The position numbers were made by a program, and so were the translations under genes. Under the pieces are notes generated by a model. That model did no database searches, had not been told where the DNA came from, and saw nothing but the letters and a program-made list of their open reading frames with translations. A DNA stretch of 64,000 bases from Psoroptes ovis (Eukaryota; Arthropoda; Arachnida; Sarcoptiformes; Psoroptidae): the NCBI GenBank assembly GCA_002943765.1, contig PQWQ01000009.1:1-64000 (forward strand). The letters run 5' to 3'. Numbering within the stretch: position 1 is the first letter of the stretch; each line of letters starts with the position of its first letter. Positions 37,763 to 48,400 of this stretch are shown one piece after another.

Positions 37763-38678
37763 ATGTCAGCATCAACTGGTCCATATAATTATTCATATAT
37801 TTTCAAATATATTATAATTGGTGATATGGGCGTTGGTAAATCATGTCTTCTTCATCAATTCACTGATAAAAAATGTATGTAGATGATGATTGTTTTCAAT
37901 TTTGAAATAATTCTAAAATTTTTTATTTTCAATAATCTTAGTTTTGGCCGATTGTCCACATACGTAAGTTACTTTTGATTTTTATCATTCGGAGAATAAT
38001 AATTTTTTTAATTTAAATTTTGATCTTAAAGAATCGGTGTAGAATTTGGCACACGTATTATTGAAGTTAGTGGTCAAAAAATTAAGCTTCAAATATGGGA
38101 TACTGCTGGTCAGGTATTTAAAACATAAATTCCATGAATTTTGTTATCTGAATCTATGTATGATGATCTCAGGAAAGATTTCGTGCCGTCACAAGAAGTT
38201 ATTATCGTGGTGCAGCTGGAGCACTAATGGTTTATGATATTACGTATGTTTTTCTCTCTTAAAATAATCATTGATTCATGTTCTCTTTTGTATTTGCAGG
38301 AGACGTTCCACATATAATCATCTAAGTTCTTGGCTTACAGATGCAAGAAATTTAACGAATCCAAATACTGTCATCTTTTTAATCGGAAATAAATCTGATC
38401 TTGATTCACAACGTGATGTAACATATGAAGAAGCTAAACAATTCGCAGATGAAAATGGATTAATGTTCATTGAAACATCAGCAAAAACAGGTGATGGTGT
38501 TGAAGAAGCATTTCTTGAAACAGCTAGACGTATATTCTCGAACATTCAAGATGGTTCATTAGATTTGAATGCTGCTGAATCTGGTGTACAGCATAAACCA
38601 AGTCCGGTATTATCATCATCATCAAATGCTAATGGCCGTCAAGATGGTAGCGGGAATCGTTCTGATTGTCAATGTTAA
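37763..38678 (+). CDS. RAB14: Small GTPase Rab14
   Basis: Five exons: 37763-37874, 37942-37963 (a 22-nt microexon), 38032-38113, 38173-38243 and 38300-38678. Total 666 nt, or 221 aa (vertebrate Rab14 is 215). The introns are only 56-68 nt. The N terminus ([20 protein letters not shown]) is distinctive for Rab14. The P-loop is GDMGVGKS (residues 20-27), switch II DTAGQERFR with [15 protein letters not shown], the guanine-specificity motifs GNKSD and ETSAK, and the C terminus CQC for double geranylgeranylation. Rab14 acts in endosome/Golgi recycling. The microexon encodes the effector-loop start (FLADCPHT), so skipping it would destroy the GTPase. Confidence 0.95.
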
Positions 38679-39155
38679 AAATGCTATTATTAATATTATA
38701 AAATTTATCAATCATTCTTTCATTCATCCATCATCATCATTTTCACTTTTATTTTCATTGTCTTCGTAATTTTTCTGTTTTTTCCCACATATTTCTTCTC
38801 GGTTTTGAACAAAAAAAACAAACAAAATATCAAGTTATCGTTTTATTTTTAATCATTGGAATTAAATAAACAGATGGAAAACGTGTTGCAATTTTCAATG
38901 TTTCAGCAAAAAAAAAACGAATTCTAATAAATACAAATAATGATATAATTTTAATCAATAATTTTGTTTTTAATTTTTAAAATTTGATAATTATAGTCAT
39001 TATAATTATTTCTGGAAATAATATGATATAATAATAAATAACTGAATAATATTCAAATGATAATCATAATCACTAAACAATTAATCATGACATAATCTTA
39101 ATTTTTTTTGAATTTTTTCTTTGAATAAAGTTTATTGACATTACTTTTTTTGGTT
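38679..39155. other. Intergenic between Rab14 and the sHSP promoter
   Basis: Rab14 3' flank and AT-rich DNA; nothing else is recognised. Confidence 0.5.
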
Positions 39156-39188
39156 TTCGTGAAATTTCTGAAATATTCGAGAATTTTC
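39156..39188 (+). promoter_or_regulatory. Heat-shock element array (HSF binding site)
   Basis: Alternating TTC and GAA units start at 39156, 39161, 39166, 39176, 39181 and 39186, i.e. on an exact 5-bp register over seven slots; only the slot at 39171 deviates (AAA, with a GAA one base earlier). This is the inverted nGAAn arrangement bound by HSF trimers. It sits 43 bp upstream of a TATA box and about 205 bp before the small heat-shock ATG. Confidence 0.85.
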
Positions 39189-39230
39189 TAGCGCCATCTG
39201 TCTACAGCGATTCGACTTGTTCGCCGAAAA

Positions 39231-39238
39231 TATATAAA
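39231..39238 (+). promoter_or_regulatory. TATA box of the small heat-shock gene
   Basis: TATATAAA about 160 bp upstream of the ATG and 43 bp downstream of the heat-shock elements, the usual order for inducible heat-shock promoters. The likely transcription start is about 25-30 bp further, giving a leader of roughly 130 nt. Confidence 0.75.
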
Positions 39239-39393
39239 GCCTTTGAAACAGATGAGAATTTTTCTAACATTTCATCATTGTCAAAGTTAATTTCATCACG
39301 AAAACAGCAATTTCTTTTTCAAATTATTTCAAAAAAATTTTTAAATTCAAACTTGAATTCACATTTCATTAAATCCCAGATTAACATTGAAAA

Positions 39394-40004
39394 ATGTCTC
39401 GACAATTAATACGACAATTCGCTCGAAATCTCTTGAATCATCATCAGGTTGTAAAACCATCGACCTTGATGGTGAAACGTAATTTTCTTCCATCTCGTCG
39501 TGGATATGACCCGTTTACAGGTATGTTTCTTTGAATTTTCATATTGATAATCAAATTTTTCAATCATGTCATTGTTGATTATTAGATATTCAACGATCAA
39601 TGGATCAATTTTTTCGTGAAATGGAACGACAATTTTTTCCATCTGCATATCAGCTATTCATGCGTTCACCTTTAAGTCGTTCAATACCAATGGAGACGAT
39701 TGAAAATGGTCAACGACTTTTTCGAATTGAAATCGATATGCCTGATTTTAAACCAGAACATGTTAATGTTACAGTGAAAAAAGGTGAAGTAAAGGTTGAA
39801 GCTAAATGCGAAATAGTTGATGGTTCTAATAAACAATATAAAGAAATAAACTACACATATTCATTGCCTGAAGATGCTGATCTTGATAATGTACGATCTT
39901 TGTTGAAAACAGATGGACGATTATTGATAGAAGCACCATTACCGGCCATTGAAGATTCATCTAAGATGAAAGAGAATCGCGAAATACCAATCAAACGTGA
40001 ATAA
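39394..40004 (+). CDS. Small heat-shock protein (Hsp20/alpha-crystallin), probably mitochondrial
   Basis: Two exons, 39394-39520 and 39586-40004, joined in phase 1; 546 nt, or 181 aa. The first ~38 residues (start MSRQLIRQFARNLLNHHQ) are rich in Arg, Leu and His with no acidic residue, as in a mitochondrial presequence. The alpha-crystallin domain spans about residues 75-160, with FRIEIDMPDFKPEHVNVTVK, an ITYSLPEDAD-like strand pair (NYTYSLPEDADLDNVRS) and the DGRLLIEAPLP block. A short C-terminal extension ends IPIKRE with an I-x-I/V-like anchor. The protein is an ATP-independent holdase. Its promoter has heat-shock elements and TATA. Having an intron is unusual for a strongly heat-induced sHSP. 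An AATAAA lies at 40013-40018. Confidence 0.9.
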
Positions 40005-42001
40005 ATTCACGAAATAAAAATGCAGCAATTTTTTTAATCATTTTAACTTTTTCCTCAAAAAAAAAAAAAATCATTTTTTTCTACATTAGAATAATGAGAA
40101 TTTGATGTCAATTATGTAATTATAATAATTATTAGTGTAAATCAATGAATAAATAAACAGGTTTTTTCCCAGTAATAAAAAAAAGTAAATGGTGAAGCGA
40201 TTTAAAAAAAAAGTGAAAGCAAATCGCTTTGTACTTGAGATATGATACCTAAAAGGAATATAATATTGATGGAATTGATGCACAAAAGAGTGAATGACGC
40301 AAATCATGAATAATTACACTGAGTTATCAATTGAGACTTGAGCATAATTAAAGAATTGATTTTGAATAAAATTATTCAAAGTACATTCGAGAAATATGTT
40401 ACGATAATTTGTATTACAAACTTGATGATGATCATTTACAAATTCATTAGAATTGTATCAAAAAAAAAAAAAATCCGCTTATTTAAATTATGAATTTGGA
40501 TTTCCATAAAGGTATGAACATAATCATCATAACATGTCAGTAATGAAGATCGCGTGCATCCGTAACTGATAGCTAATGAGAGATGCTTGTGGCCAAATTT
40601 AATCACTTGATTGTAAACGTTAACGGATTTACTCATAGAGAAAAATTTGAATATCTTGTTCGAACGGCTGTCACAACACAAAAAAAACATCATTTCTCCA
40701 TCATTTGTCGCACCTCGTTATTTTTTCCATAGAAATCTTAATTTCTCTGTTTCCATTAATTTGTTTTGTTTTTGCAATTGAAAATTATTAAAAAAAATTT
40801 TCATTTGAATTTTCAAATGTTTTTTTTTTCACTAATAAACACGCAGACTAATCAACGTTGAAGATAAAGATAATCAACGATTGTTTTTTTTCTTGATAAA
40901 AAATTTCGAAATTGATAATCAAATCAAATGTAGAATGAAGAGAAATTAAGAAAATCTAATTTTGAGGAAAAAATGTTTTACAAAAAATTTTGCAATAGAA
41001 TTATTTTTTGAAATTGTTCAATTCAATTCAATGTTTAATGATAAAATAATACAATTTATGTTGATAATATTATTAATCAATATTTTTGAAGAAATAAAAA
41101 AAAAGAGAGAAAGGAAAAAACAAAGGTAAAATTATAATATTTTTTTTCAAATATAATCATTACTTGTTTGTTTATTTGTATTTGTTTTTTTTCTATTTAT
41201 TGACAATCATTTATTCAAATGTTAAATATAATATAAATCATCCAGTATTTAGTAGCATGACCACCATCAAGGATGTGTATAAATATGTTTATATCATCGA
41301 ATTTAGAAAATTTTTAAATATTCATTTAAATGAATGTACTGTTTAAGGATATTTTATGCAACTATTAATAATATTTGTATCGATTTCTATGCAATGATTA
41401 TTGTTTATTTTATTTATTAATTGTAATAATAATGTTGATGATAATATAATCATGAAAACGACAAAAAAAATCAATTCATTAACTATAATAATTATTTGTA
41501 CTCCTATTATTCACATAAACAGTCATTCATTGTATTGAACCTGGAAAAAAAAGAGTATTTTATATCAGGACATTTTGTGAATATTTTCCGCCGATCATCA
41601 ATATTTAGGGTTATGAAATGAAATAAATGACATTTCTACCATCAGACAACAACGACAATCATATCGACGTAATTGTTGAAATGAATCATTGATTTATCGT
41701 ATCAACTGATTGATACATAGATTGACTTTTTGATAAAATAATATTTTGTAATACAAATTTGATTTGAAATAAAAACTACAATACATCTTCATTATTGATT
41801 CACTTTTTACGCAATCATTGTAATTCATCAATTTTTGAAAATTTCCAATCACTCATTTGTCACTGACATTATCATTCATCATGTTTATCACATTATCATC
41901 GATATTATTTATAATTGGATTTGCAATCATCCGATTCAGGTAGTGTCGCAACTATTCGACTCATTAATTAATCTTGATCAATTCTAATTAATTGAAATTC
42001 T
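40005..42001. other. Intergenic between sHSP and TMEM53
   Basis: AT-rich, no supported gene. A short ATG-started stretch at 41881-41939 encodes a hydrophobic peptide (MFITLSSILFIIGFAIIRF) followed by a CAG/GT donor-like site; it might be an upstream exon of TMEM53 or chance. Confidence 0.45.
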
Positions 42002-42796
42002 ATGATTTCATCATCTAATAGCAAATCTAATGATCAGAATGATCAATCACTTGACAATAATAGTGATAAGAGAAAAGAATCACAATTGAATGTAAGTTAC
42101 CAATTTTTTGAGGATTTTAATGGTTTTTCCTGAAAAAAAGTCATATTTTTGAATAGTTCATAAATTTAGGCTATCTTCCGGCGAGGAATTTTCAATTTTT
42201 TCCATATCGATTAAATGCTGATAAAGATAGCAACAATAATATTAAACAAGATAAGACACGCACAATCGTGTTGCTGTTTGCATGGTTATTTGCTCAACAA
42301 AGACATTTAGACAAATATCGTAAATTATATTTGGATCGTGGTTATGATGTTTTGACAATTCGAGCAGATTTATTACAAGTATTATTCCCAACACTCGGTG
42401 CACAAGTTATTATGTCTCAATTGATCGATTTTTTACGTAAAACACAAGCTGAATATGATCAATATTTTTGTCATGCATTTTCGATTGGTGCTTATGTAAT
42501 GGGCGAAGGACTTGTACAATTATCTTTTAAAAAGAATGAAAATGTACGAAAGATTTTATTTGAACGAATAAAAGGTAAAATTGATTAAATCAAAAATTAA
42601 TCTATCGAAGATTTTGCTTGAATTCATAATTATTTATTTTTTTCTAAAAATGAAATTTTTAAAATCTCGCTTCAATCAAGGCACCATTATTGATTCAGCC
42701 GTGGATGTAGAAGAAGGTCCATATGGTTTGGCTGAAGCATCAACATCGAATCCAATATTACAATTCATAATCGTGATATTAATCAAGACATATATG
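42002..42796 (+). pseudogene. TMEM53: TMEM53 (DUF829), 5' part, interrupted by a Gypsy element
   Basis: Exons 42002-42091, 42157-42574 and the first 116 nt of exon 3 (42681-42796). The protein has a short Ser/Asn-rich N terminus, then the alpha/beta-hydrolase-like TMEM53 core: TRTIVLLFAWLFAQQRHLDK, a strand and helix with YDVLTIRAD, and HAFSIGAYVMGE, which matches the nucleophile-elbow position of the family. Intron 1 is phase 0 and intron 2 phase 1. Family members sit in the nuclear envelope/ER and modulate BMP-SMAD signalling in vertebrates. The frame runs intact into the 4-bp target duplication TATG (42793-42796), where the retroelement starts; translation would run out in the LTR. On this assembly the gene is broken. 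Confidence 0.85.
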
Positions 42797-43232
42797 TATA
42801 AGATATACGTAGTGGTGAGCGCAATTTTGGTTGAATTTAACCTTCTTTTTTCACGAAATAAATTTTTGACACAACAACAAGTTTTTTTTTTTTTTTTTTC
42901 GTAAAAGTTTTATTTATTGATAAAAAATGATAATGACAACATTTGATGAAAATAACGACTGACTGAATAATAATTGAAAAATTGACAATTTTGATTAAAA
43001 TGACGGAAAATATATACATTATGAGAAAGGAATGTGATAGAAAGGTAATTAAATCGAGGATGTTTTGAATACTTTAAATCATAATGATGTGCATGTTTAG
43101 CCAATGTGATTAGATTGGAATTTTTGCCAAATATGGTAATCAGCTAAACATTATCATCATTAAGCTAACGATTTAAAAATTAATGATGTTAAATAACATC
43201 TCTTTAGATCAATAACTACCATTTCTATTACA
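42797..43232 (-). repeat. Gypsy element 3' LTR
   Basis: 436 bp; on the element strand the downstream LTR. Contains the 18-T run at about 42882-42899. Confidence 0.95.
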
Positions 43233-43242
43233 TCTCCCCTCT
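43233..43242 (-). other. Gypsy polypurine tract
   Basis: AGAGGGGAGA on the element strand, directly against the 3' LTR; an uninterrupted purine primer site. A C9/G9 run lies about 20 bp further inside (around 43260-43268). Confidence 0.85.
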
Positions 43243-43309
43243 AAAAAAAAAAACAATACGGGGGGGGGTGAAAAAGCGCAACTTTATTTTGGATTGACAT
43301 CAATTTCGT

Positions 43310-44845
43310 TTACACAGCGGTATCATCTACTTCTGGGCTATTTGATCCTTGTGATCTAGCTTGATTTTCCAACTCGATGAATTCTTGCGATCGTTCTAAT
43401 ATTTTTCTCTTCTTCTTTGTCAATTTTATCCTTCTCAATATTACGATGAGTACACCAGCGATAATAATCAATAAACAGACTCCTGTTGGAATAAGCATCA
43501 ACCATTTATTAAAACGATCTTCTTCAGGTTCATCAAGATTATTCATTTCCGCTAGTAATTGATCTATGTTTTTCGTTTGGGTCGAATAATTATAAATTCC
43601 ACTGTATAAGTTTTTCCCAATCAATTCGTTTTCATACAAATGGAATGAATGATTTCCCAGCGTTTTGCGTACTGATGGTCTGTGATGGAAACTTCCAGCG
43701 ATAAACTCCTTCTTCTGTGGGATTTTATAAATTTTGTTTTCGCATTCACTTGTTATGTTTTCGATCGTTATCAATTGTTTGTAACAATATACAAAAATAA
43801 ATTTATTGTTATAATGAATTTGTAGTTCTTCTTGATTGAATTTTGATTTTGTTTCACAAAATTTCTTTACCCATAATTTTTCGATTTCATCATCCTCTTG
43901 ACAGCTTGTTGATTTATTTATAATAAAACTTTCTGAACGTTTCTTATGATGAGGATGTAAATGGAGTCTTTTTACGCAATCTTTTTCTAGATTATACAGC
44001 ATGTATCGTGGGCCACTGTATTCGTACATACAAAATTTATCTTCTTGTTGTTTATATAAAGTAAAGGGATGGCTTTCATATACAATTAATTCGTCATACG
44101 GTTGAGGTTGTATAAATTCCAAAATTAAATCGGAATGTGATGACAAATCACATCCAACGAATTCCCATTGTTCATATTTATCTTCGGAGGTAACGATTCC
44201 GGGAAACAATAATTCAAATTCTATTGGGATTATACCACGAGCCAATTCATTAAAGAATTTTTTTAGATTTTGACTGATAGTCACCATTTGTGATCCCACC
44301 ATAAGGTCATAATGTAGACCATCTATTAAATCTTCCATGGTTTTTCTGTTGTTCATTTGTATTTCGCCCATCTTATCCAACTTGTCCACCATTTCTTTCA
44401 ATATTTCTTTTTGAGAGTTCATTAAAACCTTGATTTGTTCTTGCTGTTTTCTTTGTGTTTCTTTCAATGACTTTATTTTCTTTCGTTCAAACCAATTAGT
44501 TACAAATCCAACTATCGTTTGTCCAATATGTAATACCTTATCGTAATTTTCGAATAAGAATTTCGTACCTTTTAAAATACTTCCAACAAATCTTTTTCTT
44601 CGCCGGTTTTCTTCCATAAAGTCATCATATGTTATATTAATCTTATCGCAATTTTTATTTATTGTTTCCATTATCCAGAAATCATATCTTGCGTTACATT
44701 CAAAACGTCTATCCGTTCTTTTAAGGATACTACATGGATTTACTAAACGAATATAATAATAGGTATTAACTAATTCTTTTGTGATAGTATGATCGGTTTT
44801 TTTCCCAAACAATAGGATCTGCGACGGAGGGTTCATATTTCCCAT
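43310..44845 (-). CDS. env: Gypsy element envelope-like fusion glycoprotein
   Basis: A 511-aa frame with the architecture of insect errantivirus/baculovirus-F-type envelope proteins. It has a basic furin-type cleavage site (RRRKR near residue 86), a hydrophobic glycine-containing fusion-peptide region right after it, a heptad-rich coiled-coil (KQQEQIKVLMNSQKEILKEM) and several Cys. A membrane anchor lies near residues 455-480 (LIPTGVCLLIIIAGVLIVIL), followed by a short basic/charged tail. The frame itself lacks a signal peptide; one (MVLLTLLMLIHLANG) lies just upstream in the integrase frame. The two frames meet at a 7-A run (44797-44803), so a single-base length change there probably separates the signal from the body. 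Confidence 0.9.
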   Translation of the reverse strand: MGNMNPPSQILLFGKKTDHTITKELVNTYYYIRLVNPCSILKRTDRRFECNARYDFWIMETINKNCDKINITYDDFMEENRRRKRFVGSILKGTKFLFENYDKVLHIGQTIVGFVTNWFERKKIKSLKETQRKQQEQIKVLMNSQKEILKEMVDKLDKMGEIQMNNRKTMEDLIDGLHYDLMVGSQMVTISQNLKKFFNELARGIIPIEFELLFPGIVTSEDKYEQWEFVGCDLSSHSDLILEFIQPQPYDELIVYESHPFTLYKQQEDKFCMYEYSGPRYMLYNLEKDCVKRLHLHPHHKKRSESFIINKSTSCQEDDEIEKLWVKKFCETKSKFNQEELQIHYNNKFIFVYCYKQLITIENITSECENKIYKIPQKKEFIAGSFHHRPSVRKTLGNHSFHLYENELIGKNLYSGIYNYSTQTKNIDQLLAEMNNLDEPEEDRFNKWLMLIPTGVCLLIIIAGVLIVILRRIKLTKKKRKILERSQEFIELENQARSQGSNSPEVDDTAV

Positions 44846-45457
44846 TAGCTAGGTGTATCAGCATTAGTAAAGTCAATAGCACCATATTAAACGGATGAAA
44901 TTTTGGCTTGACTTGGGAAATGTGAACTTTTTCTAATTTTCCCTTCTTCTGGATTTTCAGCATTGTATTCCCTTCTTTATCGATCACTGGAAACGGGCCT
45001 TCAAATCTTGCGTCCAATTTTTTCCGGTTCAAAGCGTTTCCTTTGGAGACATACACTTCGTCGATTATTTCCAATGGTAATTCTTTTCTTGTTTCATCAT
45101 ATTTTTTCTTATTTTTTTCATGCATTAAATTTGAATTTTGAAAAGCAATTTTTCGTGCTTCTACTACTTCCTCCGGTCCTAATATTTCTTCAGCATCATA
45201 CCCTGTCAACAGAAATAATGGGGAATACTTTGTGACACTATGAATGGTTTTATTGTATTCTTCAGCTGCTTTTGTAGCATGCGTTGCCCAGGATAACGTC
45301 CTTTTTTCTTTAGATGTTTCGTATATTTTATGACGGATTCGATCGCAAATTGTTTGGTTTACACGTTCGACTATCCCATTACTGGAAGGATGATCCCTCG
45401 GGATAAACATAATACCTATGTTGTTCCTCTTTAAGTACGTTTTGAATTCGGTTCCTT
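44766..45457 (-). CDS. Gypsy integrase C-terminal part (frame-shifted)
   Basis: The frame carries the end of the integrase core, including HPSSNGIVERVNQ with the catalytic Glu, then the C-terminal SH3-like segment (ARFEGPFPV...VHISQVKPKF). It is in the +1 frame relative to gag-pol; homology suggests the switch is at the 5-A run 45456-45460 (element strand). The last ~35 codons read as a signal peptide belonging to env. In this copy the shift would abolish integrase unless it is an assembly error. Confidence 0.85.
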
Positions 45458-48400
45458 TTTATTGCCGGATATTGGTCAGCAATAATCAATTTTGGTTTCG
45501 TTACGCTTTGAATTTTTTTGACCAAATTTATCATATCTTTTGCCGTCTGCGTCTTTGAACAAATAATCCATATAAATCTTGTAAAAGCATCGATTGCTAG
45601 ATGTAAAAATCGTTTATTTGATCCAAAACTTTGGAATCCTCCTATTGTGTCGATATGGATGATTTCGAATGGTAATTTCGCTGGTCCTATTTGACCCATA
45701 AATCCAAAACGATAAGAGTTTTTCTTGGTGATGTTACACACCTCACAATTTTGCACCACTTTTTTAATGATCTTCATAATATCTGGGGTGTAATATCGTC
45801 TGGAATAATGCTCGTATAAATGGACTGAACCTATATGGCCAAATTCGTGGTGAATTCTTCTGAGTTCGTTTTCCGCTTCCGCCTTTGGGATGAAGATTTG
45901 TTCAAAATTCTTTTTCTTTCGATAAATAATTCCATTTTTTTCATAGCATTTATTCAACTGTTTCGGATTATAATTTTTTTGAATTGCAATAATTTTATCA
46001 GTATCTTCCCAAAGATTTGTAAACATGATCATCGGAGCTTTGGCCATCTCTTCTAAATCATGGATCGGATGGCGTGAGAGGTAATCGGCTTCTTGATTAT
46101 CAGCGCCCTTTCTGTACACAATAGTAAATTGATACGAGCTTAGCCGCAAAGCCCAATTGAACAACCTTGTTTTCGGCTTTTTTATTTTTTTAAGGCTTTC
46201 CAACGGTTTGTGATCAGTAACAATAGTGAATTTTTGTCCAATTAACCAATAATGCCAATACTCTACCGCTTCAAGAATTGCTAAGCATTCTAATTCAGAT
46301 GCTGAATATCTTTGTTGATATGGCAACAATTTTTTTGAAAAGTAAGCGACAGGATATTCTTGTTCATTGGGATGAATTTGTTTCAATACCGCACCAATAC
46401 CTTTTAAACTTGCATCTGTGTAAATTTTAATTTCAAATTTAGGATTGAACAATTTTAAAATAGGTTCTTTGATAAGCAAGTTTTTCAAATTTTCAAATTC
46501 TTTTTGTTGATTTTCGGTCCATTCCCATTTCTGATTTTTCTTCAATAATTCCGTTAGATAATACGTCTTTTCCGCTCTATTTGGAATGAATTTATGGTAA
46601 TAATTAATTTTGCCAAGAAATCCCCTCAAATCTTTCAAATTCTTAGGTGGTTCTGCTTTTACTATTGCTTCAATATTTGATCTGCATGGAGCAATTCCAT
46701 GTTCAGAGATCTTATGTCCCAAAAATATAATAGATTTCATACCAAAGATACATTTCGACAATTTTAATTTTATATTTTCTTTCAACAAAACGTTCATTAC
46801 ATTATCCAAATGCGTAAGATGTTCCTTCTTTGTTCTTGAGAAAATAATAATGTCATCAATATAGTTGTGACAGTACATGTGTAGATTATTTCTTTTTATT
46901 AATGACCATATGATTCTTTGGAAAATCATCGGAGCGTTTTTTAATCCAAATGGGAGTCTTTTCCATTGATACTGGTCGTATTTTGTCACAAATCCTGTTT
47001 TACCACGATCATCGGGATCTATCATCACATGATAGTATCCTTGGCTAATATCTAAAGTTGTAAAATACGTCGAATTTATTAAGCGTTCATCAATATCTGA
47101 TATTTTCGGCATGGGATAATGTTCTACAATTGTTACGTCATTCAATTTTCGATAATCAACACATAATCTTGTTTTTTTTCCTTCGTCTTTCTTATCAACC
47201 AGTACTATTGGAAAACAGAATGGTGAGTTTGATGGTTCAATAACATCCATTTTCAATAACCGGTCAATTTCTTTATCGATTATTTCCTGGTCCATCGCTG
47301 TACAGGGGTAAGGACGGCATGTGATCGGTATTTCATTTGATAGATGAATTTGTGCCATTTCGTTTTTTATACATCCAATATCTTCTTTATTTTTAGCAAA
47401 AACATCTTTGTACTTTTTCAATAATTTTCCTATATCGTGGTCTTCAACGTCCTTTTCTTTACCTTGACCAATATTAATTTTTACTTTCCATTTGTTTTCA
47501 TCTTCTGGAATAATACTTATTCCAAAACTTCGCATTGCATCCCTGCCTAAAGCGATTATATCTTTTTCATGCGGCACCACATAAAATTTAACTTCATGTT
47601 CAATATTTTCAATTTTTACTGTTGTCGTACATATGCCTTTTATATGAACATTTGATCCCAGAGTGATTATATTTTCGTTTGATGGTTTCTCTTTTAGCAA
47701 CAGTTTTTTGACATACATCGGTGTTATGAAGCTGATGTTTGCTCCGCTATCAATCATGAGTTCTTGTTCAAAACCATTCACTTGGGCTTTCACTACCACT
47801 GGTTCTTCCAAATCTTTTCTTTTAGCCATATCTGTTGTTTCCGTCTGAGCCATCATCATGTGGAGCATATTTGATTCTAGATTTGATAGACCAATTAACT
47901 CATCCTCCATTGTCTGGACTTCATAATCATCGGGTTTTGTATCTTTCATTTCTTTTTGTTCATTTGTATCGGAATTTTGTTGAACATGGGACTTCATATC
48001 ATTACTTTTTGTATTCATGGTTTCGCACACATAACTTTCTTTAACTTTTGTTCTTGGGGTATTCGATCTTTGTTGTGGGTATTCAATCATATTTCTTTGT
48101 GGAGACGTAATCGATCGATAATTTCCTCTGTTAACATTAGATTGATTAGTCCATCTTGGATTGTCTTGCTGAGGTGTTTGGCATAGAATTTCATGATGAC
48201 CACTTTTACAAATTTGACATATTCGTTTTGAATTACAGTTTTTCATACGATGTCCTTTTTCTAAACATCTGATGCATAAATTTTTTTCCCAAATTATATT
48301 TTTTTTGGTTTTCAACGGTATTTTAGCGTAGCAATCAATAGATTTATGTGTTGGATTATTACAAAAATAACAATAGGTTGACCTTGTATTTTGTCTCTGT

